From positions 1 to 53,336 of the forward strand of contig UPXS01000013.1 of NCBI GenBank assembly GCA_900538355.1: 53,336 nucleotides of DNA, written 5' to 3'. Below the pieces are notes generated by a model, which saw only the letters and a list, made by a program, of their open reading frames with translations, did not search any database and was not told the origin of the DNA. Made by a program: the position numbers and the translations under genes. Positions 8,565 through 16,183 of this stretch are shown here, piece after piece. Source of the stretch: an uncultured Veillonella sp. GTDB taxonomy: Bacteria; Bacillota; Negativicutes; Veillonellales; Veillonellaceae. Positions within the stretch are counted from its first letter, which is position 1. Each line of letters starts with the position of its first letter.

Positions 8565-8861
8565 ATGAGTATCAATGAAAAATTGAGAAGTCAGCAAAAC
8601 GATGAGTTATTCACCGCTATTTTAACGCTTGAAAATACAGAGGAATGCTATGCATTCTTTGAAGATATCTGTACGATTAATGAATTGAAAGCTTTATCTC
8701 AACGCTTACAAGTAGCTAAGATGTTACGCGCAGGGGATAGCTATGAAAAAATCGTAGAAGAAACAGGCGCAAGCACGGCTACCATTAGTCGTGTAAAACG
8801 ATGTCTAGTCTATGGTGCTGATGGTTATACATTAGCCCTTGATCGTCTAGGTGCAAAATAA
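8565..8861 (+). CDS. YerC/YecD family TrpR-like DNA-binding protein
   Basis: This 98-residue all-helical protein matches the TrpR-related YerC/YecD family. The N-terminal helices contain the conserved FFEDICTINELKALSQRL, followed by a helix-turn-helix at about 60-82 (YEKIVEETGASTATISRV). Such proteins are presumed transcriptional repressors; a ligand is not established. It starts 9 bases after metI with AGGAGG, so it is in the met operon and may regulate it or a linked amino-acid pathway (inference). Confidence 0.85.
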   Translation: MSINEKLRSQQNDELFTAILTLENTEECYAFFEDICTINELKALSQRLQVAKMLRAGDSYEKIVEETGASTATISRVKRCLVYGADGYTLALDRLGAK

Positions 8862-8876
8862 CATAAACACGCATGA

Positions 8877-8902
8877 CAACGGTGGCCTTTTGGCGACCGT
8901 TG
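8877..8902 (+). terminator. Hairpin after the yerC-like gene, weak terminator or processing site
   Basis: CAACGGTGGCC and GGCGACCGTTG pair with one mismatch around TTTT. No U tract follows, so termination would be inefficient. Confidence 0.35.
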
Positions 8903-8926
8903 ATGTGCTATCTGTAGGAGGTTTAT

Positions 8927-9721
8927 ATGGAGTGGCTTATTGAGGTAACGGGGTTACCCTTTGATATCCTAATTCTCGTTTTGCTCGCTGTAGCAGGTGC
9001 CTTTGCAGGCTTTGTAGACTCCATTGTGGGCGGTGGGGGACTAATCTCTGTTCCTGCTATGCTATTGACGAATCTTCCACCCAGTATGGCATTAGGTAGT
9101 AATAAATTATCTAGTATCTTTGGTGCTGGTAGTGCGTCAATTACATTCTTAAGAAATCACATGGTTGATTTTTCCTTGGTTCGCAAATTACTACCTTTTA
9201 CATTTATAGGCTCTATGCTTGGTACCTTAGCCGTCGTATCGTTGCCACCGTTATATGTAAAACCTATCATTATTGTCCTTCTTGTTGGTGTCACACTATT
9301 TGTGGTATTTAAAAAGGACTGGGGCGAGGTGAATCGTACGTCTCAGGTGGCGGGCAAAGCATTATATATATGTATGGCTTTTGCTCTTGGTATTGGTATT
9401 TATGATGGCTTTATTGGACCTGGTACAGGTACATTTTTGATTATGGGCTTTATATTTACTGGTTTTGACTTTTTGCATGCCTCTGCGAATGCAAAAATAT
9501 TGAATTTTACTAGTAATTTAGCATCCTTACTTGTGTTCTTATATTTAGGACATGTTAATATTAAATATGGCCTTGCTACAGGGGCAGGTCAAATTATAGG
9601 CGCTTACTTAGGATCTCATTTAGCCATTGCTAAGGGCTCCTCATTAGTACGTGTTGTGTTCTTGTCGGTAACGACAGTGATGTTGTTGAAATTGGTCTAT
9701 GACTATGTTTCAACATTGTAG
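8927..9721 (+). CDS. TauE/SafE (TSUP) family anion exporter
   Basis: This 264-residue protein has about eight membrane helices. Its N-terminal half contains the family motif GFVDSIVGGGGLISVPAML (about 27-46) and the second half repeats a related helix (FIGPGTGTFL). TSUP proteins move sulfite, sulfoacetate, taurine-derived or other organic anions out of the cell; the substrate here is unknown. The following SDR gene begins 11 bases downstream with a strong AGGAGGG site, so the two are likely co-transcribed. Confidence 0.83.
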   Translation: MEWLIEVTGLPFDILILVLLAVAGAFAGFVDSIVGGGGLISVPAMLLTNLPPSMALGSNKLSSIFGAGSASITFLRNHMVDFSLVRKLLPFTFIGSMLGTLAVVSLPPLYVKPIIIVLLVGVTLFVVFKKDWGEVNRTSQVAGKALYICMAFALGIGIYDGFIGPGTGTFLIMGFIFTGFDFLHASANAKILNFTSNLASLLVFLYLGHVNIKYGLATGAGQIIGAYLGSHLAIAKGSSLVRVVFLSVTTVMLLKLVYDYVSTL

Positions 9722-9732
9722 GAGGGCAAGGT

Positions 9733-10500
9733 ATGCCTCATAAAAGTGATGTACAAGTGGCATTGATTAGTGGTGGCACATCAGGAATCGGATTTGCTAC
9801 GGCAAAATTGCTTCTTAAAGAAGGTTGGTGTGTTGTCATCAATGGTCGTGATGAAAAATCAGGACAAAAGGCTAAGATGAAATTGCGCCGCTATTCTTCA
9901 AGGGTGCAGTACATCCAAGGTGATGTATCTAAAATTGAAGATTGTCAGCGTATTGTAAAAGAAACAGTCAAACTATTTGGCGGTGTATCTGCTCTCGTAA
10001 CAGCCGCAGGCTACTATGAAGAAGAATTGCTATCTGATGTAACAGAGGCTGCTTTTGATGAAATGTTTGGCACCAATGTGAAGGGGACAGTCTTCTTGTG
10101 CCAAGCTGCATTACCCTATTTGCGTTCTACAAAGGGCAGTATTGTAACAGTAGCCAGTGATGCAGGCTTACAAGGTAATGTGGCTTGCTCAGTATACGGC
10201 GCTTCAAAAGGTGCGGTAGTGAGCTTTACGAAATCTCTATCCCTAGAAATGGCACCGCATGGTGTTCGCGTCAACTGCGTATGTCCAGGTGATGTAGATA
10301 CATCCTTAGTAGATAAACAAATTGCCAATGCTCAACAAGATGCAGAGGCTGCTAAGGCTGAAATGGGGCAACATTACCCATTAGGTCGTATTGGTCAACC
10401 TCATGAAATCGGAGAGGTAATTGTATTTTTATTGAGTAGTAAAGCGTCCTTTGTAACGGGTGCTGCGTGGACTATCGATGGTGGTCTCACTAGTTGGTAA
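9733..10500 (+). CDS. Short-chain dehydrogenase/reductase
   Basis: This 255-residue cytosolic classical SDR has the Rossmann dinucleotide motif SGGTSGIG (13-20) and catalytic residues Asn115, Ser142, Tyr155 and Lys159 (YGASK). The usual NNAG motif is altered to TAAG (about 90-93). The C-terminal VTGAAWTIDGG is typical of FabG-like SDRs acting on small alcohol or keto substrates. No acyl-carrier-protein or fatty-acid genes are nearby, so a dedicated FabG role is unlikely. It sits behind the TSUP exporter, and the pair may handle a common metabolite (inference). Confidence 0.85.
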   Translation: MPHKSDVQVALISGGTSGIGFATAKLLLKEGWCVVINGRDEKSGQKAKMKLRRYSSRVQYIQGDVSKIEDCQRIVKETVKLFGGVSALVTAAGYYEEELLSDVTEAAFDEMFGTNVKGTVFLCQAALPYLRSTKGSIVTVASDAGLQGNVACSVYGASKGAVVSFTKSLSLEMAPHGVRVNCVCPGDVDTSLVDKQIANAQQDAEAAKAEMGQHYPLGRIGQPHEIGEVIVFLLSSKASFVTGAAWTIDGGLTSW

Positions 10501-10565
10501 TATTGAAAATCTTGGATAATATTTTACTTTTTAAATTTTAGGAGAATTGTAAAAATTCATTCCCC

Positions 10566-10588
10566 TTATACCAATAGAATGGTATAAT
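10566..10588 (+). promoter_or_regulatory. Palindrome over the -10 of the DUF697 gene
   Basis: TTATACCA-ATAGAA-TGGTATAA overlaps a TATAAT (10583-10588). An inverted repeat covering the -10 is the usual layout of a repressor operator; it could also act as a weak hairpin in an upstream transcript. Confidence 0.4.
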
Positions 10589-10637
10589 AATACTAATAAT
10601 ATGACCTATAGTTGGTTCACAACAAAGGAGAATACTT

Positions 10638-11489
10638 ATGGCAGAATATAATGGCGTAACACTTGAGCCACTTATGGATGGTTCTCAAGATCGTGACTAT
10701 CAAGTTGAACAATTTATTTTCTGGGGTGCAGGTCGTGCGGCGGCTTTAGCATTGTCCCCTAAATTCAGCAGTGTTGCTTTGTGCGCCAATGCAACGTATA
10801 TGGTAACTCGCATTGCCCATCTTTACGATGTGGAATTGCAATCTGGTGCCGTAGTGGGTCTAGTTGGTGGTCTTAGCACAGCTGTAGGTACAGCTGCTGT
10901 ATCCCTTTTGATCCCTCTTAAAGCAGTTCGTGTACCTGTTGCTATCGGTTTGACATATGCAATTGGTAAAATTGCACATATCTGGATCCAAGATGGTATG
11001 CCTTCTGATATCGAACGTTATAAACCAATGGTTGCAGAATTCCTTGAAAGCGGTAAAGCTATTGCTGGTGACATCATCCGTGATGCAGGCGCTAGCATTC
11101 CTTTTACACAAGGTCAACGCGACGTTTGGGCTGGTATTGCTAATGAAACAGGTCTTGCTAAAGAAACTTTGAAACAAGTTTACGAAGAAAAAGTAACACC
11201 TGCTATCGATAAATGGAATACAGAAACTAAATATCAACTCCATGACAATGCAGCAGAAGTTGTGGCGAAAGTAACCGATGCGGCAAAAGAGAAAATTGAT
11301 GTTGCTAAAGAAAATATTGATGTAGCTAAAGAATTAGCTAAAGGCGGCGTAGAAGTAGCTAAAGCTTCTGCACAAGCTGCAGTAGAAACTGCAAAAACTA
11401 AAGCTAATGATGCTGTTGAAACAGCAAAAGATGTTGCTACAAACACTGTTAATACAGCAAAAGATAAAATTGGTGGTTTGCGCAAATAG
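10638..11489 (+). CDS. DUF697-like membrane-associated protein with amphipathic repeat tail
   Basis: Residues about 25-125 show the DUF697/YcjF-like pattern: an Ala-rich helix, then CANATYMVTRIAHLYDVELQ, a Gly-rich hydrophobic segment and the TYAIGKIAHIWI helix. This domain is usually found with GTPases or in inner-membrane proteins; no GTPase motif is present here. From about residue 190 to the end runs a long charged helix with near 11-residue repeats (AKE-I-DVAKENI, VEVAKA, VETAKT), resembling LEA-type or apolipoprotein-like amphipathic repeats that lie on membranes. A YkvA-family gene begins 19 bases after the stop. The function is unknown; membrane stress or envelope organisation is only a guess. 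Confidence 0.65.
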   Translation: MAEYNGVTLEPLMDGSQDRDYQVEQFIFWGAGRAAALALSPKFSSVALCANATYMVTRIAHLYDVELQSGAVVGLVGGLSTAVGTAAVSLLIPLKAVRVPVAIGLTYAIGKIAHIWIQDGMPSDIERYKPMVAEFLESGKAIAGDIIRDAGASIPFTQGQRDVWAGIANETGLAKETLKQVYEEKVTPAIDKWNTETKYQLHDNAAEVVAKVTDAAKEKIDVAKENIDVAKELAKGGVEVAKASAQAAVETAKTKANDAVETAKDVATNTVNTAKDKIGGLRK

Positions 11490-11508
11490 GCGCTAAAGGA
11501 TTATGAAG

Positions 11509-11853
11509 ATGAATCCATTAAAAATTATTACATATGGTAAGTATTTTAACGAATCTAAATTCGCCGCTTTTTTAGGACGATATGGTAAGAAGCTTGCCTT
11601 TGTACAACGAGCAGTGACCTTGTTCCTTTGTATGCGTGACAAGGACACTCCAAAATATGTAAAAGCAGTCATTGCTGGTGCCTTAGGGTATCTCGTATTA
11701 CCTATTGATATTGTACCGGATACAATTCCTGTATTAGGTTGGATAGATGATGTAGCCGTGCTTGGTCTTGCCTTCAAGGTTGCCAATCGTTACATTAAAA
11801 CTCGTCATCAAGAAGAGGCAAAAAAATACTTCCCATTTGGTGGCAGTAACTAG
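11509..11853 (+). CDS. YkvA family (DUF1232) membrane protein
   Basis: This 114-residue protein has the DUF1232 signature: a short segment ending in GYLVLPIDIVPDTIPVLGWI followed by DDVAVLGLAF, which together form a re-entrant or paired hydrophobic hairpin. The biochemical role of YkvA proteins is unknown. The ATG at 11509 has ideal spacing to AAAGGA (11495-11500); the ATG at 11503 is too close to it. It is probably in one operon with the DUF697 gene, and a terminator follows. Confidence 0.8.
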   Translation: MNPLKIITYGKYFNESKFAAFLGRYGKKLAFVQRAVTLFLCMRDKDTPKYVKAVIAGALGYLVLPIDIVPDTIPVLGWIDDVAVLGLAFKVANRYIKTRHQEEAKKYFPFGGSN

Positions 11854-11864
11854 CTTTTAACCAT

Positions 11865-11905
11865 TAAGGCAGTTTGATTCGTTGCGATTGAACTGCCTTT
11901 ATTTA
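11865..11905 (+). terminator. Terminator of the DUF697-ykvA operon
   Basis: Stem AAGGCAGTTT / AACTGCCTTT with a 14-base spacer, followed by ATTTATTT. Confidence 0.75.
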
Positions 11906-11971
11906 TTTGACACGCTAAAGTAATAGATATACAATGAAGGTTGTATTCTATGAAAAAAGAAGGATAAATAT

Positions 11972-12391
11972 ATGCATATTGCTTCAGTAAATGTACGATT
12001 TTACGAAACCGATATGATGGGTATTGCGCACCATAGTAACCATTTTAGATGGTTTGAACTGGCACGCATTGAATTCCTTCGTAAAATCGGTGTAACCCTG
12101 TGGGATATGATGAATGAGGATATTGTATTTCCTATTATGAATGTATCCTGCAATTATAAAGAACCAGCAAATTTCGATGATGAGCTACATATCGAAACCT
12201 ATTTGGTTAAGATGACGCGTGCTCAAATGGTATTTCGATATCGTATGCGCCGTGTCAGTGATGGTGCTCTCCTAGCTACGGGGGAGACTAAGAATGCATT
12301 TATGTCAAAATCAACAGGTAAAATTGTGCGATTAGACGACACTTTTTATCAGCCTATGTTAGCAGCTGTTGAGGAGATGCCTAATGAGTAA
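11972..12391 (+). CDS. Acyl-CoA thioesterase, 4HBT/YbgC type
   Basis: This 139-residue hotdog-fold protein hydrolyses acyl-CoA or acyl-ACP thioesters. The 4-hydroxybenzoyl-CoA thioesterase motif YETDMMGIAHHSNHFRWFE at about 11-29 places the catalytic Asp14 and the following His-Asn region as in YbgC. The length is typical. Its 3' end overlaps the start of the racemase gene by 8 bases (ATGAGTAA), indicating translational coupling. The natural substrate is not predictable from sequence. Confidence 0.85.
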   Translation: MHIASVNVRFYETDMMGIAHHSNHFRWFELARIEFLRKIGVTLWDMMNEDIVFPIMNVSCNYKEPANFDDELHIETYLVKMTRAQMVFRYRMRRVSDGALLATGETKNAFMSKSTGKIVRLDDTFYQPMLAAVEEMPNE

Positions 12392-13187
12392 TGTACAACA
12401 ATTGCCTATCGGTGTATTTGACTCCGGTGTAGGCGGGCTATCTGTTTTAAAGGTCTTACAAGAACAATTTCCTAACGAAGACTTCATCTATATTGGCGAC
12501 AATGCGAATAATCCTGTAGGGAATCGCAGTGATGATGAAATTACATATTTAGCTTGTCGTATTGCAGAGGCTCTTGAAAAACAGCCTGTTAAATTGATGG
12601 TCATTGCTTGCAATACGTTTACTGTTGTAGCCCTTGATGCGGTGCGCGAACGCGTATCTGTACCAGTTATTGGTGTGTCACAAGGTGTGAAAACAGCGAT
12701 TAGTCAAAGCAAAAGCAAGACGATTGGTATCATGGCGACGGTAGCGACAGTGAATAGTCATATTCATAAACATGTAGCACTTGAAGTTGATCATGAAGTG
12801 TTTGTTTGGGAACAGCCTTGTCCTGAATTAGCCGGTCTCATTGAGCAAGGTCATTTAGATGATTACTTTGTGCGTGATGTATGTACTGAGTATCTAGAGC
12901 CTTTATTATCTCGAGAGATTGAGGTCGTTGTGTTGGGCTGTACTCATTTCCCATTTGTACAACCTTTGCTAGAGGAGCTAACGTCAGGGCGCATTCAATT
13001 TATCGACCCTGCTTTTGAAACGAGTGAGTTAGTTCGTCGTAGATTAGAGAGTAAGGGTTTGTTTAATCCTCAAAAATCTGCAGGCACTGTGACATTGTAT
13101 TTTACAAAGGATGTAGAGCTTGGTGATACATTGAGCGCTTCCTTCCTCGATACAAATCGTCGTACTATTGAACATATTACATTGTAA
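12384..13187 (+). CDS. murI: Glutamate racemase
   Basis: This 267-residue enzyme interconverts L- and D-glutamate for peptidoglycan. The two catalytic cysteines are Cys76 (IACNTFT) and Cys186 (GCTHFP), with Asp13-Ser14 in VFDSGVGGLS. Family members normally carry a PYG motif about residue 45; here that segment reads DNANNPVGNRS, so the Tyr is replaced by Val, an unusual change near the active site. The ATG at 12384 is chosen for its GAGGAG site 7 bases upstream; an in-frame ATG at 12369 has none. It overlaps the thioesterase stop. It lies in an apparent operon with two following genes of unclear function. Confidence 0.88.
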   Translation: MSNVQQLPIGVFDSGVGGLSVLKVLQEQFPNEDFIYIGDNANNPVGNRSDDEITYLACRIAEALEKQPVKLMVIACNTFTVVALDAVRERVSVPVIGVSQGVKTAISQSKSKTIGIMATVATVNSHIHKHVALEVDHEVFVWEQPCPELAGLIEQGHLDDYFVRDVCTEYLEPLLSREIEVVVLGCTHFPFVQPLLEELTSGRIQFIDPAFETSELVRRRLESKGLFNPQKSAGTVTLYFTKDVELGDTLSASFLDTNRRTIEHITL

Positions 13188-13199
13188 AGGAGATGCCCT

Positions 13200-13739
13200 A
13201 TGTGGTTTTATAACATCCTAAGTGTAGTAATAGGTATTATTGTAGCTATTGCCGCTTTGTATTTATTATTCCGTTTGTTCGTATTGAAACAAGGTAATGA
13301 AAAGGTTATCTTGTTGCCAAAACGTGCGACAAACTTCCAAGTATCTGATCGTAATTTTGAATCCATTACCTTGTTCTGTGATATTCCATTTGTGAATAAA
13401 GGACGTCAACTTGGTACAATTATGGATTTGTTCCCACGTCCATTGTTACCAGAGGAACATTTTGATGCTGTGAAAGTAGATGCATGGGCTATGGACATTA
13501 ATCGTCCTCGTCATGATGGCTATTTTGAAGCAGTTATCATCAAACCTCGCAAAGGCGGTACTATCCGTGTATTCGTTACATTGACAGGTAAAAATGGCAA
13601 TATTCGTGAAGATATTAAGGGCTTCCCTTATATGGACATCGATATTTACTACCAAATCGTAGGCCGTACAGATTATCATATCGATAAACAACGTATTCGT
13701 TTGACTGCTGAAGAAGTTCAAGCAGCATTGGTTCAATAA
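13200..13739 (+). CDS. Membrane-anchored protein of unknown function
   Basis: I do not recognise this 179-residue protein. It has one N-terminal membrane helix (about 4-26) followed by a soluble domain rich in beta-strand-like segments and basic residues (ITLFCDIPFVNKGRQLG, IIKPRKGGTIRVFVTL). No cysteine pairs or catalytic motif stand out. A good AAGGAG site precedes the ATG, and only 12 bases separate it from both murI upstream side and the F420-ligase-like gene downstream. Conserved synteny would be the best guide to its function. Confidence 0.7.
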   Translation: MWFYNILSVVIGIIVAIAALYLLFRLFVLKQGNEKVILLPKRATNFQVSDRNFESITLFCDIPFVNKGRQLGTIMDLFPRPLLPEEHFDAVKVDAWAMDINRPRHDGYFEAVIIKPRKGGTIRVFVTLTGKNGNIREDIKGFPYMDIDIYYQIVGRTDYHIDKQRIRLTAEEVQAALVQ

Positions 13740-13751
13740 GGAGGCATAACA

Positions 13752-14402
13752 ATGGCAGAATTAGAGTTAGTATGTGTGCCAACACGTATCCTTACAGATA
13801 ATGATGACATCGTGGATGCTATCGTTGAATTTGGCGGTCATAATATTGGACCTGAAGATATCGTTTGTGTAGCTGAATCTGTAGTAGCTATTACACAAGG
13901 TCGTTTTACACGTCCTGAAGAGCTAGATGTATGCTGGCAAGCTCGTTTAATCAATCGTTTTATCCATCCAGATGGTTCTATGGCATCTATTTATGGCATG
14001 CAATCCGCTATGAACTTGGATGGTAAATGGAAAGTATTAGGTGCCTTCATTTTAGGTGCTATTGCTAAAATCTTCCGCAAACCAGGTGTATTCTATGCAA
14101 TTGCTCGTGCGGCATCCTTAACTGATGACGTAACTGGCACAATGCCTCCATTTGATAAACACATTGTATTTGGTCCAAAGGATCCAGATAAAGTAGCTGA
14201 GAAAATCGTATCTCGTACAGGCTGTTACGGCGCTGTTGTAGCAGATGTTAATGACTTAAAACGTTCCGCTGTATTAGGTACAAGCCGTGGCATTGACGGT
14301 AATAAAATTGCACAATTATTGATTGATAATCCATTTGGTAATGATAGCCAAATGACTCCGATTGTTATCATTAAAAATTACGCATCTGTATCTGGTAAAT
14401 AA
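13752..14402 (+). CDS. Coenzyme F420-0:L-glutamate ligase-like protein
   Basis: This 216-residue protein resembles the F420-0 gamma-glutamyl ligase (CofE/FbiB N-domain) fold. It opens with VCVPTRILTDNDDIVDAIVE and has the GPEDIVCVAESVVAITQGR segment that corresponds to the ligase nucleotide/metal region. Firmicutes without coenzyme F420 often carry such stand-alone relatives, so another gamma-glutamylation or amide-forming reaction is likely. No other F420 gene is visible in the window. It follows the membrane-anchored unknown by 12 bases, and a strong terminator closes the unit. Confidence 0.62.
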   Translation: MAELELVCVPTRILTDNDDIVDAIVEFGGHNIGPEDIVCVAESVVAITQGRFTRPEELDVCWQARLINRFIHPDGSMASIYGMQSAMNLDGKWKVLGAFILGAIAKIFRKPGVFYAIARAASLTDDVTGTMPPFDKHIVFGPKDPDKVAEKIVSRTGCYGAVVADVNDLKRSAVLGTSRGIDGNKIAQLLIDNPFGNDSQMTPIVIIKNYASVSGK

Positions 14403-14405
14403 CAG

Positions 14406-14446
14406 AAGGCTGTACTCATCACATAGAGATGGGTACAGCCTTTTTA
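14406..14446 (+). terminator. Terminator after the F420-ligase-like gene
   Basis: Stem GGCTGTACTCATC / GATGGGTACAGCC (with one G-T pair) followed by TTTTTATAT. Confidence 0.85.
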
Positions 14447-14473
14447 TATATTGTGAAAGTTAAAGGAGGTTAT

Positions 14474-16183
14474 ATGTTACTAGGTTTAGACGTAGGTGGT
14501 ACTTTCACAGATGCGGTCATCATCGACGGTCATCGTGTAGTAGCATCTGCTAAAAGACGGACTACAAAAGATAATCTAATGCAAGGCATAGGTGAGGCGT
14601 TAGATGCAGTTTTAACAGACTGTAATACATCAAATATTGAACAAGTTACTCTATCCACTACAGTGGTAACAAATACTATCGTAGAAGAGAAGGAGCAAGT
14701 AGTAGACCTTTATGTAGTAACTGGGCCTGGTCGTAATGTAGACGATATATTTCCTGTGAGTCCTATCTATCTTCAAGGCTATACGGACCATAGAGGGATT
14801 GTGGTGGAACGGACACCTACAAATGCAGTACGTGAAGTTGCTAAAATGGTTCAATCTCGTAGTGGCACTGATTTAGCCGCTGTATCTGCTAAATTTGGAG
14901 TGCGTAATCCGCAAGAGGAACTATCTATAACAGAAGAACTGAAAGATAAGTATAATACTATTTCTAATGGTAGTTTATTGAGTGGTTCATTGAATTTCCC
15001 ACGCCGTACCATTAGCGCTTATTTTAATAGTGCTGTTACACCTGTATTTACTATTTTTAAGCGTAATGTTGAAGAGGCCCTTAGCATTCGTAATATTAAG
15101 GCTCCACTCCATATTTTGAAAGCTGATGGCGGTTCCTTGCCTATGGAGCATATGGTGAGTCGACCTGTAGAGACTGCTTTTACGGGACCTGCAGCTACTG
15201 TGCTTGGCCTATCCGCCCTTGGTGCAATTGGTGAAGAGCATACAGTTGCTTTAGATATTGGGGGCACCACTACAGATATTTCTCTTTGGAAGCATGGCAA
15301 ACCATTGATGACCAAAAATGGTGTATCCATCCGTGAGTACCCTAGTGCGGTACGCTCCTTTGCAGTTACCTCCGTCGGTATTGGCGGTGAATCTGTCGTT
15401 CGCATTGTAGATGGTGAAATTACTGTCGGACCTGAACGGGTGGGCCCATCGGTAGCATTAGGTGGGACAGAACCTACACTAGGGGATGCTCTCATCGTAC
15501 TAGGGTATGCGAGCTATGGTAAGGTTGAATTAGCTGAACGAGCTATGGAGGTATTGGCTAAGAGACTAAATGCTAGTACAAACGGAGATACAACTGAGAC
15601 TCAACAACAATTAGCAGGGAATGTAACTGCTTCTGACGTTGCTCAATCAATCGTAAATAAGGCGTTGCAAACAATTCAGCATGGCATAGATGAGGTGGTA
15701 AGGGCAGAAAACAAACGACCTATCTATGTAGTAGCGGATATTGTGAACCCCGATGTATTTGTGCCTGCTCAAATCGTGGTAGTAGGTGGAACGGCGCCAA
15801 GCCTTGGACCTAGCATAGGTAAATATATGGATTTACCGATTACCATACCAGAAAATGCGGCGGTGGCGAATGCTATCGGAGCAGCCCTAGCATTATCGAC
15901 CATTGAACTCACTGTTCATGTCGATACAAAACGACGCTTACTCGTTATTCCTGAACTAGGGATTAAACAACAAACCTGTACGTTGAAGCGAGTAGAACAA
16001 GTGGTGGAACGAGCTAAAGAAGCTCTCAGTGAAGAAGCATTGCGTTTAGGTCTTGGTAAGGACCAAGATATAGAGGTCATTAGTATAGAAGATTTCCCTG
16101 TTGTTGAGGGCTGGCAATCGATGGAACGATTAATCACTGTAAAAGTACAATTAGCAGCGGGGGTGAAACAGTATGTGGAATAA
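14474..16183 (+). CDS. Hydantoinase/oxoprolinase family protein (HyuA-like)
   Basis: This 569-residue ASKHA-fold ATPase-type protein has the N-terminal phosphate loop LLGLDVGGTFTDAVI (2-16) and a second one, VALDIGGTTTDIS, near residue 258. These are the hydantoinase A N- and core domains, found in ATP-dependent hydantoinases, 5-oxoprolinases and acetone carboxylases. It is shorter than canonical HyuA (about 690 residues), and no HyuB partner is adjacent, so the reaction is unclear. The start at 14474 follows a strong AAAGGAGGT; a longer frame from 14429 would begin inside the preceding terminator. Its last 11 bases overlap the deacetylase-like gene, implying coupled translation. Confidence 0.82.
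   Translation: MLLGLDVGGTFTDAVIIDGHRVVASAKRRTTKDNLMQGIGEALDAVLTDCNTSNIEQVTLSTTVVTNTIVEEKEQVVDLYVVTGPGRNVDDIFPVSPIYLQGYTDHRGIVVERTPTNAVREVAKMVQSRSGTDLAAVSAKFGVRNPQEELSITEELKDKYNTISNGSLLSGSLNFPRRTISAYFNSAVTPVFTIFKRNVEEALSIRNIKAPLHILKADGGSLPMEHMVSRPVETAFTGPAATVLGLSALGAIGEEHTVALDIGGTTTDISLWKHGKPLMTKNGVSIREYPSAVRSFAVTSVGIGGESVVRIVDGEITVGPERVGPSVALGGTEPTLGDALIVLGYASYGKVELAERAMEVLAKRLNASTNGDTTETQQQLAGNVTASDVAQSIVNKALQTIQHGIDEVVRAENKRPIYVVADIVNPDVFVPAQIVVVGGTAPSLGPSIGKYMDLPITIPENAAVANAIGAALALSTIELTVHVDTKRRLLVIPELGIKQQTCTLKRVEQVVERAKEALSEEALRLGLGKDQDIEVISIEDFPVVEGWQSMERLITVKVQLAAGVKQYVE

Noticed and set aside
13752..14402. Evidence for coenzyme F420 biosynthesis
   Set aside because: Only one ligase-like gene is present, with no cofC, cofD, cofG or cofH relatives nearby; stand-alone homologues are known in organisms lacking F420.
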